A DNA stretch of 32,402 nucleotides, from contig DATHJB010000163.1 in NCBI GenBank assembly GCA_035316325.1, positions 1 to 32,402 on the forward strand, read 5' to 3'. Made by a program: the position numbers and the translations under genes. Positions 15,328 to 23,130 of this stretch are shown here, piece by piece (positions within the stretch are counted from its first letter, which is position 1; the number at the start of each line of letters is the position of its first letter). The notes under the pieces are model-generated. The model was not told where the DNA came from, searched no databases, and worked only from the letters and a program-made list of their open reading frames with translations. Origin of the DNA: Acidimicrobiales bacterium (GTDB lineage Bacteria > Actinomycetota > Acidimicrobiia > Acidimicrobiales > VFJN01).

Positions 15328-16149
15328 TCACCCTCCCGGTGACGAAGAGTGACGGCCCACGAAGTCGTCCATCGACTCGTTGACGCCCAGCAGGTCCATC
15401 AGCCGGTCGAACAGGCGGGTCGGCAGGATGCGCCCGACGGCCAGGCTGCCGATGATCGGCGGGAGGCGCAGCACGGGCTTGTCCTGCTCGACGGCTTGCA
15501 GGATCTTGGCGGCGACGTCGGGCTCGTGGAGGATCGGCAGCAGCCACGGCAGCTTCGACCGGGCGCCCTCGAACATGCCGGTGTCGATGTAGAAGGGGCA
15601 GATGGTGGTGGTCGACACGGCGGCCCCGTCCCGGCGCAGCTCCGCCCGCAGCGACTCCATGAAGCCGACCGCGGCGTGCTTCGACGCCGAGTAGTCGGTC
15701 TGGCGGGCCACACCGACCAGCCCCGCAGCCGACGCCATCGTCACCACGTGACCCTCGTCGCGCCGCAGCATCGCCGGCAGGAACGCCTGCGTCACCCAGT
15801 AGAGGGCGAGGACGTTGACGGCGAACGTGCGCTCGATCTGCTCGGGCCGCAGGTCGACCAGCCGGGCGCCCGAGATCACGCCGGCGTTGTTCACCACGAT
15901 GTCGACGGCCTCCGCACCACCGGGCACGGCGTCGACACCCGCGGCGATCGAGTCGCGGTCGGTCACGTCGACCACGCTGCGGGCCAGCAGCGCCTCGCCC
16001 AGCTCGTCGGCGAGGGCCTCGAGGCCGGGGCCGTCGAGGTCCCAGGCCACGATGCGGGCGCCGCGGGCAGAGGCCTGGAGGGCGAGCCGGCGACCGAGGC
16101 CGCGAGCCGCCCCGGTGACGAGCAGCGTCGAACCGGCGAGACGGGTCAT
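15328..16149 (-). CDS. Short-chain dehydrogenase/reductase (SDR16C-like)
   Basis: The product has 273 residues. The NAD(P)-binding glycine motif TGAARGLG (12-19), NNAG (87-90), the catalytic Ser140, Tyr153 and Lys157 (YSASK) are all present. The segment CPFYIDTGMFEG and the C-terminal LPPIIGSLAVGRILPTRLFDRLMDLLG recall the retinol-dehydrogenase-like SDR16C group, so a lipophilic alcohol or ketone is a reasonable but unproven substrate. The start ATG 16149 directly precedes the Rossmann fold; TACTGT 8 bases upstream fits a -10 for a nearly leaderless mRNA. Divergent from the secreted lipase gene. Confidence 0.9.
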   Translation of the reverse strand: MTRLAGSTLLVTGAARGLGRRLALQASARGARIVAWDLDGPGLEALADELGEALLARSVVDVTDRDSIAAGVDAVPGGAEAVDIVVNNAGVISGARLVDLRPEQIERTFAVNVLALYWVTQAFLPAMLRRDEGHVVTMASAAGLVGVARQTDYSASKHAAVGFMESLRAELRRDGAAVSTTTICPFYIDTGMFEGARSKLPWLLPILHEPDVAAKILQAVEQDKPVLRLPPIIGSLAVGRILPTRLFDRLMDLLGVNESMDDFVGRHSSSPGG

Positions 16150-16157
16150 GGCGTCGG

Positions 16158-16222
16158 ACAGTACTGACTTCGTCGAGAGATGCCCGGAACAGGCGACTCG
16201 ACGTTGACAGACGCCGTACTGT
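16158..16222. promoter_or_regulatory. Divergent promoter region with mirrored TACTGT -10 hexamers
   Basis: The 107-bp gap between the SDR and the lipase holds ACAGTAC (16158-16164) and its inverse GTACTGT (16216-16222). Read outward, each gives a TACTGT hexamer. On the minus strand it ends 8 bases before the SDR ATG; on the plus strand it lies 34 bases before the lipase ATG. They may be two -10 boxes or half sites of one operator. No good -35 is seen for either. Confidence 0.35.
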
Positions 16223-16256
16223 GACGGATGACACACCTCAGGCGGAGGGGCGGAAC

Positions 16257-17111
16257 ATGTCGACCGTGTCGAAGGTCCTGGCGGGCGTCTTGCTGGCGTC
16301 CGCTCTCGTGGTCACGCCGGGCGCACGTGCGCAGGCGTCGTCGTCCGGCGTCAACGACTGGAGCTGCCAGCCGTCGGCCGCCCACCCCCACGCGGTGGTG
16401 CTGCTCCACGGCCTGGGCGCCCCGGCCTACGACCACTGGTCGTACCACGCCTCGTACCTGGCCGGACGGGGCTGGTGCGTGTTCTACCCGACCTACGGCC
16501 AGGGCTCGCCGCTGTTCCTCAACGGCGGCCTGCGCCCGATCGCCGAGTCGGCCGAGGAGGTGGCGGACTACGTTGACGACGTGCTGGCCGCCACCGGCAC
16601 CGCCGAGGTCGACCTGGTGGGCCACTCCGAGGGCGGCTTCCTGTCGCTCTACATCCCGAAGATGCTGAACTTCGGGGCCAAGGTGCACCGGGCCTTCGCC
16701 ATGGCGTCGCCCACCCACGGCACCAGCTACGCCGGCGTGTTCGGGCTCGCCGACGGCCTCGGCATCCGCGCCACGGTGAACCTGCTGGTCACGCTGTTCG
16801 GCTGCGGTGCCTGCAACGACATGGTGACCGGCGGCCCGGCGGTCATGGACCTGAACGACGGGCCCGTCACGGTGCCCGGCGTGGAGTACACGATCCTGGC
16901 GTCGCGCTTCGACGTCCTCGTCACCCCGACGGAGACGGCGTTCGTGTACGAGCCGGGCGTGACCAACAGGTACGTGCAGGACACCTGCCCGCTCGACCCG
17001 GTCGGCCACGTCGGCCTGGCGTTCGACAGCGGGGTGGGGCAGATGATCGCCAACGCCCTCGACCCCGCCCACGCCACCCCGGTCACCTGCGGGATCGGCC
17101 CGCCGGTCTAG
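16257..17111 (+). CDS. Secreted class-2 lipase (alpha/beta hydrolase, PF01674-like)
   Basis: The product has 284 residues. It has a signal peptide (about 1-26, ending ARAQA) and the class-2 lipase N-terminus GVNDWSCQPSAAHPHAVVLLHG. GHSEGG holds the nucleophile Ser124; Asp in SRFDVLVTP and His in VGHVGLAFD are the likely remaining triad members. Cys pairs (GCGAC and late Cys) may form disulfides outside the cell. It should hydrolyse acylglycerols or similar esters. The start ATG 16257 is preferred over the upstream ATG 16221 because GGAGGGGCGG lies just before it and the signal peptide begins there. It converges with the sugar permease gene, 13 bases away. Confidence 0.9.
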   Translation: MSTVSKVLAGVLLASALVVTPGARAQASSSGVNDWSCQPSAAHPHAVVLLHGLGAPAYDHWSYHASYLAGRGWCVFYPTYGQGSPLFLNGGLRPIAESAEEVADYVDDVLAATGTAEVDLVGHSEGGFLSLYIPKMLNFGAKVHRAFAMASPTHGTSYAGVFGLADGLGIRATVNLLVTLFGCGACNDMVTGGPAVMDLNDGPVTVPGVEYTILASRFDVLVTPTETAFVYEPGVTNRYVQDTCPLDPVGHVGLAFDSGVGQMIANALDPAHATPVTCGIGPPV

Positions 17112-17124
17112 ATCGGGCCGGTCG

Positions 17125-18018
17125 CTAGCCCTTGACCGCGCCGCCCAGGCCGGCGCCGCGCAGGAACAGCCGCTGGAACACCAGGAAGATCACGATCGGC
17201 AGCGCCATCGAGATCAGCAGCGCCGCCAGGAAGATGTCCAGCTCGACGGTCTCGCGGATCGTCGGCAGGCGCACCGACAGCGGCTGGATGTCCGGGTCGG
17301 GCAGCACGATCAGCGGCCAGAGGAAGTCCTTCCAGGCGTTGAGCACCCCGAAGATCGCCACGACGCCGACGATCGGCCGCGACATCGGCAGCACCACGTA
17401 CCAGAGCAGGCGGAACGGCCCGGCGCCGTCCACCCGGGCGGCCTCGAACACCTCGCGCGGCAGGTTGTCCATGAACCGCTTCACCAGCAGCACGTTGAAG
17501 GCGTTGGCACCCGCCGGCAGCCAGATCGCCCAGTAGGAGTTGAGCAGCGACGTGCCGAACAGGGGCAGGTCGAGCACGGTGAGGAACAGCGGCACCAGCA
17601 CCACGATCCCCGGGATGAACAGGGTCGACAGCACCGCCGCGGTCACCACCCTGGCGTAGCGGGGGCGCAGCACCGACAGCACGAACCCGCCGGTCGTCGC
17701 CACCAGCAGCTGGGCGAGGCAGGCCCCCAGCGTCACCCACAGGGTGTTCACGAAGTACTTGCTGATGTCGGCCCGGTTCCAGGCGATCGACAGGTTCTCC
17801 ATGTCGAAGCCGCTGGGCCACAGCGACATCGGCGTGCGGAGGGTGTCCTGGGTGTCGCTGGTGGCGGCCTTCGCCAACCAGAGGATCGGCCCGAGGCCGG
17901 TCACCAGCAGCAGCACCAACACCCCGCCCTGGGCGAGGCGCATGCTCCAGCGGGTGCGGGCCTGGCGCCAGTCGAACGTCGACAGGAGCCCCCGCTCGAT
18001 GGAGTCGACCTCGCTCAC
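17125..18018 (-). CDS. ABC sugar permease, MalG type (second importer)
   Basis: The product has 297 residues with six membrane segments (first at about 28-48) and the EAA loop REVFEAARVDGAGPFRLLWYVVLPMSRP around residue 195-225. The N-terminus has a cytosolic extension of about 25 residues. The GTG start at 18018 overlaps the stop of the upstream MalF-type permease (GTGA), so the two are translationally coupled. Last gene of the alpha-glucoside cluster; no ATPase gene follows. Confidence 0.92.
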   Translation of the reverse strand: MSEVDSIERGLLSTFDWRQARTRWSMRLAQGGVLVLLLVTGLGPILWLAKAATSDTQDTLRTPMSLWPSGFDMENLSIAWNRADISKYFVNTLWVTLGACLAQLLVATTGGFVLSVLRPRYARVVTAAVLSTLFIPGIVVLVPLFLTVLDLPLFGTSLLNSYWAIWLPAGANAFNVLLVKRFMDNLPREVFEAARVDGAGPFRLLWYVVLPMSRPIVGVVAIFGVLNAWKDFLWPLIVLPDPDIQPLSVRLPTIRETVELDIFLAALLISMALPIVIFLVFQRLFLRGAGLGGAVKG

Positions 18019-18902
18019 GTCGTGCTCCAGGCCCGGGTGACCCGGAAGTAGATGGCGGAGAGCACCGCGAGGAACAGGGCCAGCAGCACCGACAGCGCCG
18101 TCGCCGCCCCGTAGTCGTTGAACCGGAAGGCGTAGTCGCGGATCTGCAGGAGCACCGTGGCGGTCGACCCCTGCGGGCCGCCCTCGGTCATCAGGTACGG
18201 CTCGGTGAACACCTGGAAGGTGGCGATCACCTGCAGGATCAGGGTGATGAGCAGCACGTTGCGCAGCTGCGGCAGCGTCACGTGCCACACCTTGCGCCAC
18301 ACGCCCGCACCGTCGACCTCGGCCGCGTCGTAGAGCTCCGACGACAGGCCGGCCAGAGCGGCCAGGTAGATGATCACGGTCGCCCCGGCGTTGGCCCAGG
18401 TGGCCTGCATCACCAGCGACGGCATGGCCCACGTCTTGTCCTGGATCCAGGGATAGGGGCCGAGGTGGACCCAGCCCAGGATCGTGTTGAACACGCCGGT
18501 GTCGCCGGCGTCGTAGAAGAACCGCCACAGCAGCACCGCCACCACCGGCGGGATCACCACCGGCAGGTAGGCCAGCATGCTGAAGATCCCCCGGGCCTTC
18601 CGCAGCTCGCTCATCAGCACGGCCAGCACCAACGGCAGCGGGTAGCCGAACAGCAGCGCCAGCAGCGTGAAGTAGGCGGTGTTGCGGAGGGAGGTCCAGA
18701 AGCGGGGGTCGCGCAGCACGTGCTCGAAGTTGTCGAGCCCGACCCACACCGGCGCGTCGACCAGGTTGGTCTCCTGGAAGCTCATCACCACCGCACGGCC
18801 GATGGGGAACCAGGCGAAGTACCCGAAGGTGAGGAGCAGCGGCAGCAGCAGCACGAACGTGCTCAGCCCGCCGTTGCGCACCCACCTGGTCAGGACGTTC
18901 AC
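18015..18902 (-). CDS. ABC sugar permease, MalF type (second importer)
   Basis: The product has 295 residues with six membrane segments and the EAA loop SSELYDAAEVDGAGVWRKVWHVTLPQLRN around residue 190-220. It pairs with the MalG-type permease encoded just downstream and takes substrate from the binding protein encoded 18 bases upstream. Gene order and the neighbouring GH13 enzyme suggest an alpha-glucoside substrate. Confidence 0.92.
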   Translation of the reverse strand: MNVLTRWVRNGGLSTFVLLLPLLLTFGYFAWFPIGRAVVMSFQETNLVDAPVWVGLDNFEHVLRDPRFWTSLRNTAYFTLLALLFGYPLPLVLAVLMSELRKARGIFSMLAYLPVVIPPVVAVLLWRFFYDAGDTGVFNTILGWVHLGPYPWIQDKTWAMPSLVMQATWANAGATVIIYLAALAGLSSELYDAAEVDGAGVWRKVWHVTLPQLRNVLLITLILQVIATFQVFTEPYLMTEGGPQGSTATVLLQIRDYAFRFNDYGAATALSVLLALFLAVLSAIYFRVTRAWSTT

Positions 18903-18920
18903 CCGGTTCCCCTCGGGTAC

Positions 18921-20333
18921 TTATCCGGCTTCGGCGTCGATCAACGCCTGGACGTTCTCGTTCGCGGTCTCGAGCAGGGCGTCGATGTCGGCGTTCTCAT
19001 CCGTGAGGATGGCCTGCACCACGACGTCGAGCTCGGCGTACAGCTCCTGACCCACGGCGGGCGGCTCGGCCACCAGCTCCTGGCTCAGGATGTTGTCCTT
19101 GAACCCTGTCATCTGGTCGAGCGGCACGTTGACGTAGTCGGCGATCCAGCCGTCCTGCTCGGCCAGCGTCGCCTCGTCGAACACCGGCAGCACCGGTGTG
19201 CCCAGCGGAGCGTCGCTGCCGGCCACGGCCTCGGCGTCGGCCACGGCGGACGTCTCGTCGGTCAGCTTCGACATGTAGAAGAAGTCGATCCACTTGACCG
19301 CTGCGGCCCGCTCGATCGCCGAGGCATCCGGCTTGACGCCGACGATGGTGCCGCCGCCGAGCACGCCGGAGGCATCACCCTCCAGCGGGATCACGGTGAG
19401 CCCGTAGTCGTCGGGGTTCACGTTGTTCTCCGTCACCAGGCTGTTGTAGGCGTCCGAGCCCTGGAGGTACATGCCGATCTTGCCGGCCGCGAACTCCTGG
19501 TTGATGCCTGCCCAGTCGAACAGGAAGTTGTCACCCAGCGAGTCGTCCTCCCAGCGCATGGCCTGGAGCGTCTCGAGGGCTTCCCTGGTGCCGTCGTTGT
19601 CGAGGGTGGCGGTGACCTCGTCGCCTTCACCGTCCTCGACCCGGCCGCCCAGGGCGTAGGTGTGGGTGGTGAGGACCCAGCCGCCGGTGTTGTCCTGGGT
19701 CATCTGCATGTAGCCGGCCTGGCCGGTCTCCTCGGAGATGGTCTTGGCGTACTCCCGGACCTCGTCCCAGCTGGTGGGCGGTGCGTCGGGGTCGAGCCCG
19801 GCCTCCTCGAAGAGGGCCCGGTTGTAGTGCAGGCCCATGCCGTAGGCGGCGCTGGGCACGCCGTAGATGTTGTCGTCGGCGTCCTGGATCACGTCGAGGA
19901 CGCTCGGGTTGAAGTCCGCGGCGTAGGGCAGGTCGTTCACCTCGGCGGTGATGTCGGCGAGCTGGCCCCGCGAGATCAGCGTCTGCCCGTAGGTGAAGGG
20001 GATCTCGAACGTGGTCGGCAGCGTGTTGCCGGCGAGCTGGGCACCGAACGTGCTCTGCTCCCACTCCCACTCCTCGGGCTCGATGGTGATGTTCGGGTTG
20101 GCGTCCTCGAACTCCTCGACGCGCGTCATGAACGCTTCGCGGACGCTGGCCTCCGTCTCCGGAGGCAGGTTGCTGACGTTGATGGTCACGGGCTCGTCGA
20201 TCTCGGCGACCGGGTCCCCGCCGCCGCCGGAACCGCCGGCCTCGTCGTCGTCGTCGCCCCCGCAGGCGACGAGCAGGCCCATGGCCATGGCGATCGAGAC
20301 CGCCACCCCCAGGCCTCTGTGCGTGCTCCTCAT
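18921..20333 (-). CDS. Sugar ABC substrate-binding lipoprotein (family 1, alpha-glucoside type)
   Basis: The product has 470 residues. A lipoprotein signal peptide ends at LLVACGG, followed by an acidic linker (DDDDEAGGSGGGG). The rest is a typical family-1 solute-binding protein (ITIEPEEWEWEQSTF, LDVIQDADDNIYGVPSAAYGMGLHYNRALFEEAGLDPDAPPTSWDEVREYAKTI). The start is ATG 20333 with AAAGAGGAG upstream; the frame runs further back without a better start. It lies between the GH13 gene (17 bases) and the permease genes. The likely ligand is an alpha-linked oligosaccharide, inferred from the cluster. Confidence 0.9.
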   Translation of the reverse strand: MRSTHRGLGVAVSIAMAMGLLVACGGDDDDEAGGSGGGGDPVAEIDEPVTINVSNLPPETEASVREAFMTRVEEFEDANPNITIEPEEWEWEQSTFGAQLAGNTLPTTFEIPFTYGQTLISRGQLADITAEVNDLPYAADFNPSVLDVIQDADDNIYGVPSAAYGMGLHYNRALFEEAGLDPDAPPTSWDEVREYAKTISEETGQAGYMQMTQDNTGGWVLTTHTYALGGRVEDGEGDEVTATLDNDGTREALETLQAMRWEDDSLGDNFLFDWAGINQEFAAGKIGMYLQGSDAYNSLVTENNVNPDDYGLTVIPLEGDASGVLGGGTIVGVKPDASAIERAAAVKWIDFFYMSKLTDETSAVADAEAVAGSDAPLGTPVLPVFDEATLAEQDGWIADYVNVPLDQMTGFKDNILSQELVAEPPAVGQELYAELDVVVQAILTDENADIDALLETANENVQALIDAEAG

Positions 20334-20350
20334 GTGTGCTCCTCTTTCTT

Positions 20351-21997
20351 TCAATCCCTCAGCCGCAACCAAGCAGCCGAGTCACGGACGAGCCGCTCGC
20401 CTTCGAGAGGGCTGCTGGTCAGCAGCACCTCGGCGTGCGCGAGTAGTTCGACGGGGTGGTCCGACAGGTTGACCACGCAGGCGAAGCGGGCGCCCCGGGC
20501 GAAGGCGAGCACACCGGGATCGGGTGCGTCGAGCCAGCGCAGGTCGCGGCCGTGCAGGTCAGGGTCGGTGCGGCGGATCCGCAGCGCTTCCCGGTAGAGC
20601 GTGAGGCTCGACGCCGGGTCCTCGTTCTGGGCTTCAGCGGTGAGGCCGGCCCAGTCGTCGGGCTGGGGCAGGAAGGGCTCGGCGGTGGCGTCGGGCGGGC
20701 TGAAGCCGTACGGCGTGGCGGTGCCCGACCAGGGCAGGGGGACGCGGGCGCCGTCGCGGCCGGGGTCGACGCCGCCGGAGCGGAAGTGCATCGGGTCCTG
20801 GATGCGGTCCGGCTCGATGTCCTCCACCTCGGGGAGACCCAGCTCCTCGCCCTGGTAGACGTACACCGAGCCCGGCAGCGCCAGCGCCAGCAGAGCGGCG
20901 GCCCGGGCGCGGCGGCGGCCCAGCGCCAGGTCGGTGGGGACGCCGGCCCGCTTGGCCTCGAAGGCGAACGACGTGTCCTCCCGGCCGTAGCGGGTGACCA
21001 GGCGGGTGACGTCGTGGTTCGACAGCACCCAGGTGGCGGGGGCGCCCACGTCGTCGTGCATCTGCAGCGTGGTGCGGATGCTGGTGCGGAGGCGGGCCGG
21101 CTCCCACGGGCAGGTGAGGAAGTCGAGGTTGAAGGCGCTGTGCAGCTCGTCGGGCCGCAGGTAGAGGCTCATGCGCCGGACGTCCGGGAGCCAGATCTCG
21201 CCGAGCAGCACCCGGGGCTCGTCGTAGCCGTCGGCCAGGCGGCGCCAGCTGCGGTAGATCTCGTGGAGCTCGTCGCGGTCGACGTGGACGTGCTGGCCGG
21301 GGGCGTGGTCGGGGTCGACCTCGGGGAGGTCGGGGTGCTTGACCAGCAGGGCCGCCGAGTCGATCCGCACACCGGCGACGCCGCGGTCGAACCAGAAGCG
21401 CAGGATGTCCTCGTGCTCCTGGCGGACCGCCGGGTGGTCCCAGTTGAGGTCGGGCTGCTCGGGGGCGAAGAGGTGGAGGAACCACTCGCCGGGGGTGCCG
21501 TCGGGGTTCTTGGTGCGGGTCCAGGCGGGGCCGCCGAAGTTCGACACCCAGCCGTTGGGGGCCTCGTTGCCGTCGGGGCCCCCGCCGGGGCGGAACCAGA
21601 ACCAGTCCCGTTCGGGGGCGCCCGGGCCGGCGGCCAGCGCGGCCCGGAACCACGGGTGCTGGTCGGACACGTGGTTGGGGACGACGTCGACGATCGTCCG
21701 GATCCCCAGCGCTCGGGCGTCGGTGATCAGCGCTTCGGCCTCGGCCAGCGTGCCGAACGCCGGGTCGATGGCGCGGTAGTCGACCACGTCGTAGCCGCCG
21801 TCGGCCATGGGCGACGGGTACCAGGGGTTGAACCAGAGGGCGTCGACGCCGAGGTCGTGCAGGTACGGGAGCCGGGCCCGGACGCCGGCGAGGTCGCCGA
21901 CCCCGTCGCCGTTGCCGTCGGCGAAGCTGCGGACGTACACCTGGTACACCGCGGCGCGCCGCCACCACTCACTCCCCGCTGTGACCCCCGACACCAT
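20351..21997 (-). CDS. GH13 alpha-glucosidase (oligo-1,6/alpha-1,4-glucosidase type)
   Basis: The product has 548 residues. All GH13 regions are visible: DVVPNH (104-109), GVRIDSAALL with nucleophile Asp213, LLGEIWL with acid/base Glu267 and LSNHDVTR with Asp329. GNGDGVGDL near the N-terminus and PSPMADGGYDV are typical of exo-acting alpha-glucosidases of the GH13_30/31 type. There is no signal peptide, so it should cleave imported oligosaccharides in the cytoplasm. ATG 21997 has no Shine-Dalgarno; TACGTT lies 6 bases upstream and could be the -10 of a leaderless mRNA. First structural gene of the importer cluster, 56 bases after the LacI gene. Confidence 0.93.
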   Translation of the reverse strand: MVSGVTAGSEWWRRAAVYQVYVRSFADGNGDGVGDLAGVRARLPYLHDLGVDALWFNPWYPSPMADGGYDVVDYRAIDPAFGTLAEAEALITDARALGIRTIVDVVPNHVSDQHPWFRAALAAGPGAPERDWFWFRPGGGPDGNEAPNGWVSNFGGPAWTRTKNPDGTPGEWFLHLFAPEQPDLNWDHPAVRQEHEDILRFWFDRGVAGVRIDSAALLVKHPDLPEVDPDHAPGQHVHVDRDELHEIYRSWRRLADGYDEPRVLLGEIWLPDVRRMSLYLRPDELHSAFNLDFLTCPWEPARLRTSIRTTLQMHDDVGAPATWVLSNHDVTRLVTRYGREDTSFAFEAKRAGVPTDLALGRRRARAAALLALALPGSVYVYQGEELGLPEVEDIEPDRIQDPMHFRSGGVDPGRDGARVPLPWSGTATPYGFSPPDATAEPFLPQPDDWAGLTAEAQNEDPASSLTLYREALRIRRTDPDLHGRDLRWLDAPDPGVLAFARGARFACVVNLSDHPVELLAHAEVLLTSSPLEGERLVRDSAAWLRLRD

Positions 21998-22003
21998 GGG
22001 GGA

Positions 22004-22009
22004 AACGTA
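22004..22009 (-). promoter_or_regulatory. Possible -10 for a leaderless alpha-glucosidase mRNA
   Basis: Minus-strand TACGTT fits TANNNT and ends 6 bases before the ATG at 21997, which lacks a Shine-Dalgarno. An imperfect CAA-GAG-TTG inverted repeat at 22030-22038 might be a diverged LacI half-site pair, with a 3-base rather than the 4-base centre seen upstream of lacI. Confidence 0.3.
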
Positions 22010-22053
22010 AACTATGAACTGAATCTACGCAAGAGTTGAACGGGAGATTGGAA

Positions 22054-23067
22054 TCAAGAGCGCGCTACTGGCGCCGGGCCGGTAGAGCCCCGGACGACCA
22101 GCTCGGGCTCGAACAGCAGCTCGTCGGGGTCGACCGGGCTGCCGGCGATGAGGCCCGCCAGCAGGTCGACCGCCGCCCGGCCCATCGCCTCGATCGGCTG
22201 GCGGACCGTGGTCAGCGGCGGGTCGGTGCAGTTCATGAAGGCCGAGTCGTCGTAGCCCACCACCGAGAAGTCCTTCGGCACCGAGAGGCCCGCCCGCCGG
22301 GTGGCCCGGATGGCGCCGAGGGCCATCGGGTCGCTGGCGCAGGCCACGGCGGTGACGCCCCGGCCCAGCAGGCGGCTGGCCGCGGCCTGCCCGCCCTCCA
22401 GCGAGTGGCGGGTGTACTCGATGTGGTCGTCGGGCAGCTCGAGGCCGGCGACCTTCATGGAGGCGCGGGCGGCGTCGAGCTTGCGGAGCGACGGCACGTG
22501 GTCGGGCGGGCCCAGGATCAGGCCGACGCGGGTGTGGCCCAGCGACAAGAGGTGGCGTACGGCCTGCTCGGCGGCCACCCCGTCGTCGCAGGAAACCCGT
22601 GGGAACGGCAGCTCGTCGATGCCGGCGTTGACCAGCACCGTCGGCAGCTTGCGCTCGACCAGCCGGTAGTAGTGGTCGTGGGCGCCGTCCTTGCCGCTGT
22701 AGAGACCGCCGGCGAACAGCACACCCGACACCCGCTGCTCGAACAGCAGCTGGATGTAGTCGGCCTCGGACATCCCCACGGTGTGGGTGCAGAGCACCGG
22801 GGTGAGGCCCTCCTGGGCCAGCGACCCGCCCACCACGTCGGCGAACGCCGGGAAGATGGGGTTCTGCAGCTCCGGGAGCACCAGGCCGACCAGCTTCGCC
22901 CGCTCGCCGCGCAGCTTGGTGGGCCGCTCGTAGCCGAGGACGTCGAGCGCCGTGAGCACCGCCTCGGTGGTGGCCGCCGACACCCCCGGTCGCCCGTTGA
23001 GCACCCGGCTCACGGTCGCCTCGCTCACGCCGACCTTTGCTGCAACCTCGGTAAGTCGTCCGGCCAT
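22054..23067 (-). CDS. LacI-family transcriptional repressor of the alpha-glucoside cluster
   Basis: The product has 337 residues. The N-terminal HTH plus hinge reads LTEVAAKVGVSEATVSRVLNGRPGVSAATTEAVLTALDVLGY. The periplasmic-binding-protein-like sensor domain (about 60-330) has the usual VGLVLPELQNPIF and VVGYDDSAF segments. The real start is ATG 23067; the frame continues upstream to 23106 but crosses the operator. TAACAT lies 7 bases before the ATG, so the mRNA is probably leaderless. A symmetric TTGCAAGTTCTTGCAA overlaps the -35 region, suggesting autorepression. The inducer is probably an alpha-glucoside or a breakdown product. Confidence 0.92.
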   Translation of the reverse strand: MAGRLTEVAAKVGVSEATVSRVLNGRPGVSAATTEAVLTALDVLGYERPTKLRGERAKLVGLVLPELQNPIFPAFADVVGGSLAQEGLTPVLCTHTVGMSEADYIQLLFEQRVSGVLFAGGLYSGKDGAHDHYYRLVERKLPTVLVNAGIDELPFPRVSCDDGVAAEQAVRHLLSLGHTRVGLILGPPDHVPSLRKLDAARASMKVAGLELPDDHIEYTRHSLEGGQAAASRLLGRGVTAVACASDPMALGAIRATRRAGLSVPKDFSVVGYDDSAFMNCTDPPLTTVRQPIEAMGRAAVDLLAGLIAGSPVDPDELLFEPELVVRGSTGPAPVARS

Positions 23068-23074
23068 GCGCGCA

Positions 23075-23080
23075 ATGTTA
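23075..23080 (-). promoter_or_regulatory. -10 element of a leaderless LacI gene promoter
   Basis: Minus-strand TAACAT fits TANNNT well and ends 7 bases before the ATG at 23067. No Shine-Dalgarno precedes the gene. The -35 region coincides with the TTGCAA operator. Confidence 0.5.
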
Positions 23081-23090
23081 GGACACGGGG

Positions 23091-23106
23091 TTGCAAGTTC
23101 TTGCAA
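23091..23106. promoter_or_regulatory. LacI-type operator upstream of the LacI gene
   Basis: TTGCAA-GTTC-TTGCAA: two TTGCAA boxes around four bases, each box itself a palindrome, so CAAG/CTTG half-sites face each other. This is the style of MalR/CcpA-like operators in actinomycetes. On the minus strand it covers the -35 region of the promoter whose -10 is TAACAT (23080-23075), so binding would block transcription of lacI. Confidence 0.65.
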
Positions 23107-23130
23107 TGGTTGCGGTCGTCGGCGGTTTCG

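Noticed and set aside
18282-20597. Plus-strand open frame of 771 codons
   Set aside because: Antisense to the permease and binding-protein genes, repetitive translation rich in His, Gln, Val and Gly; no motif.
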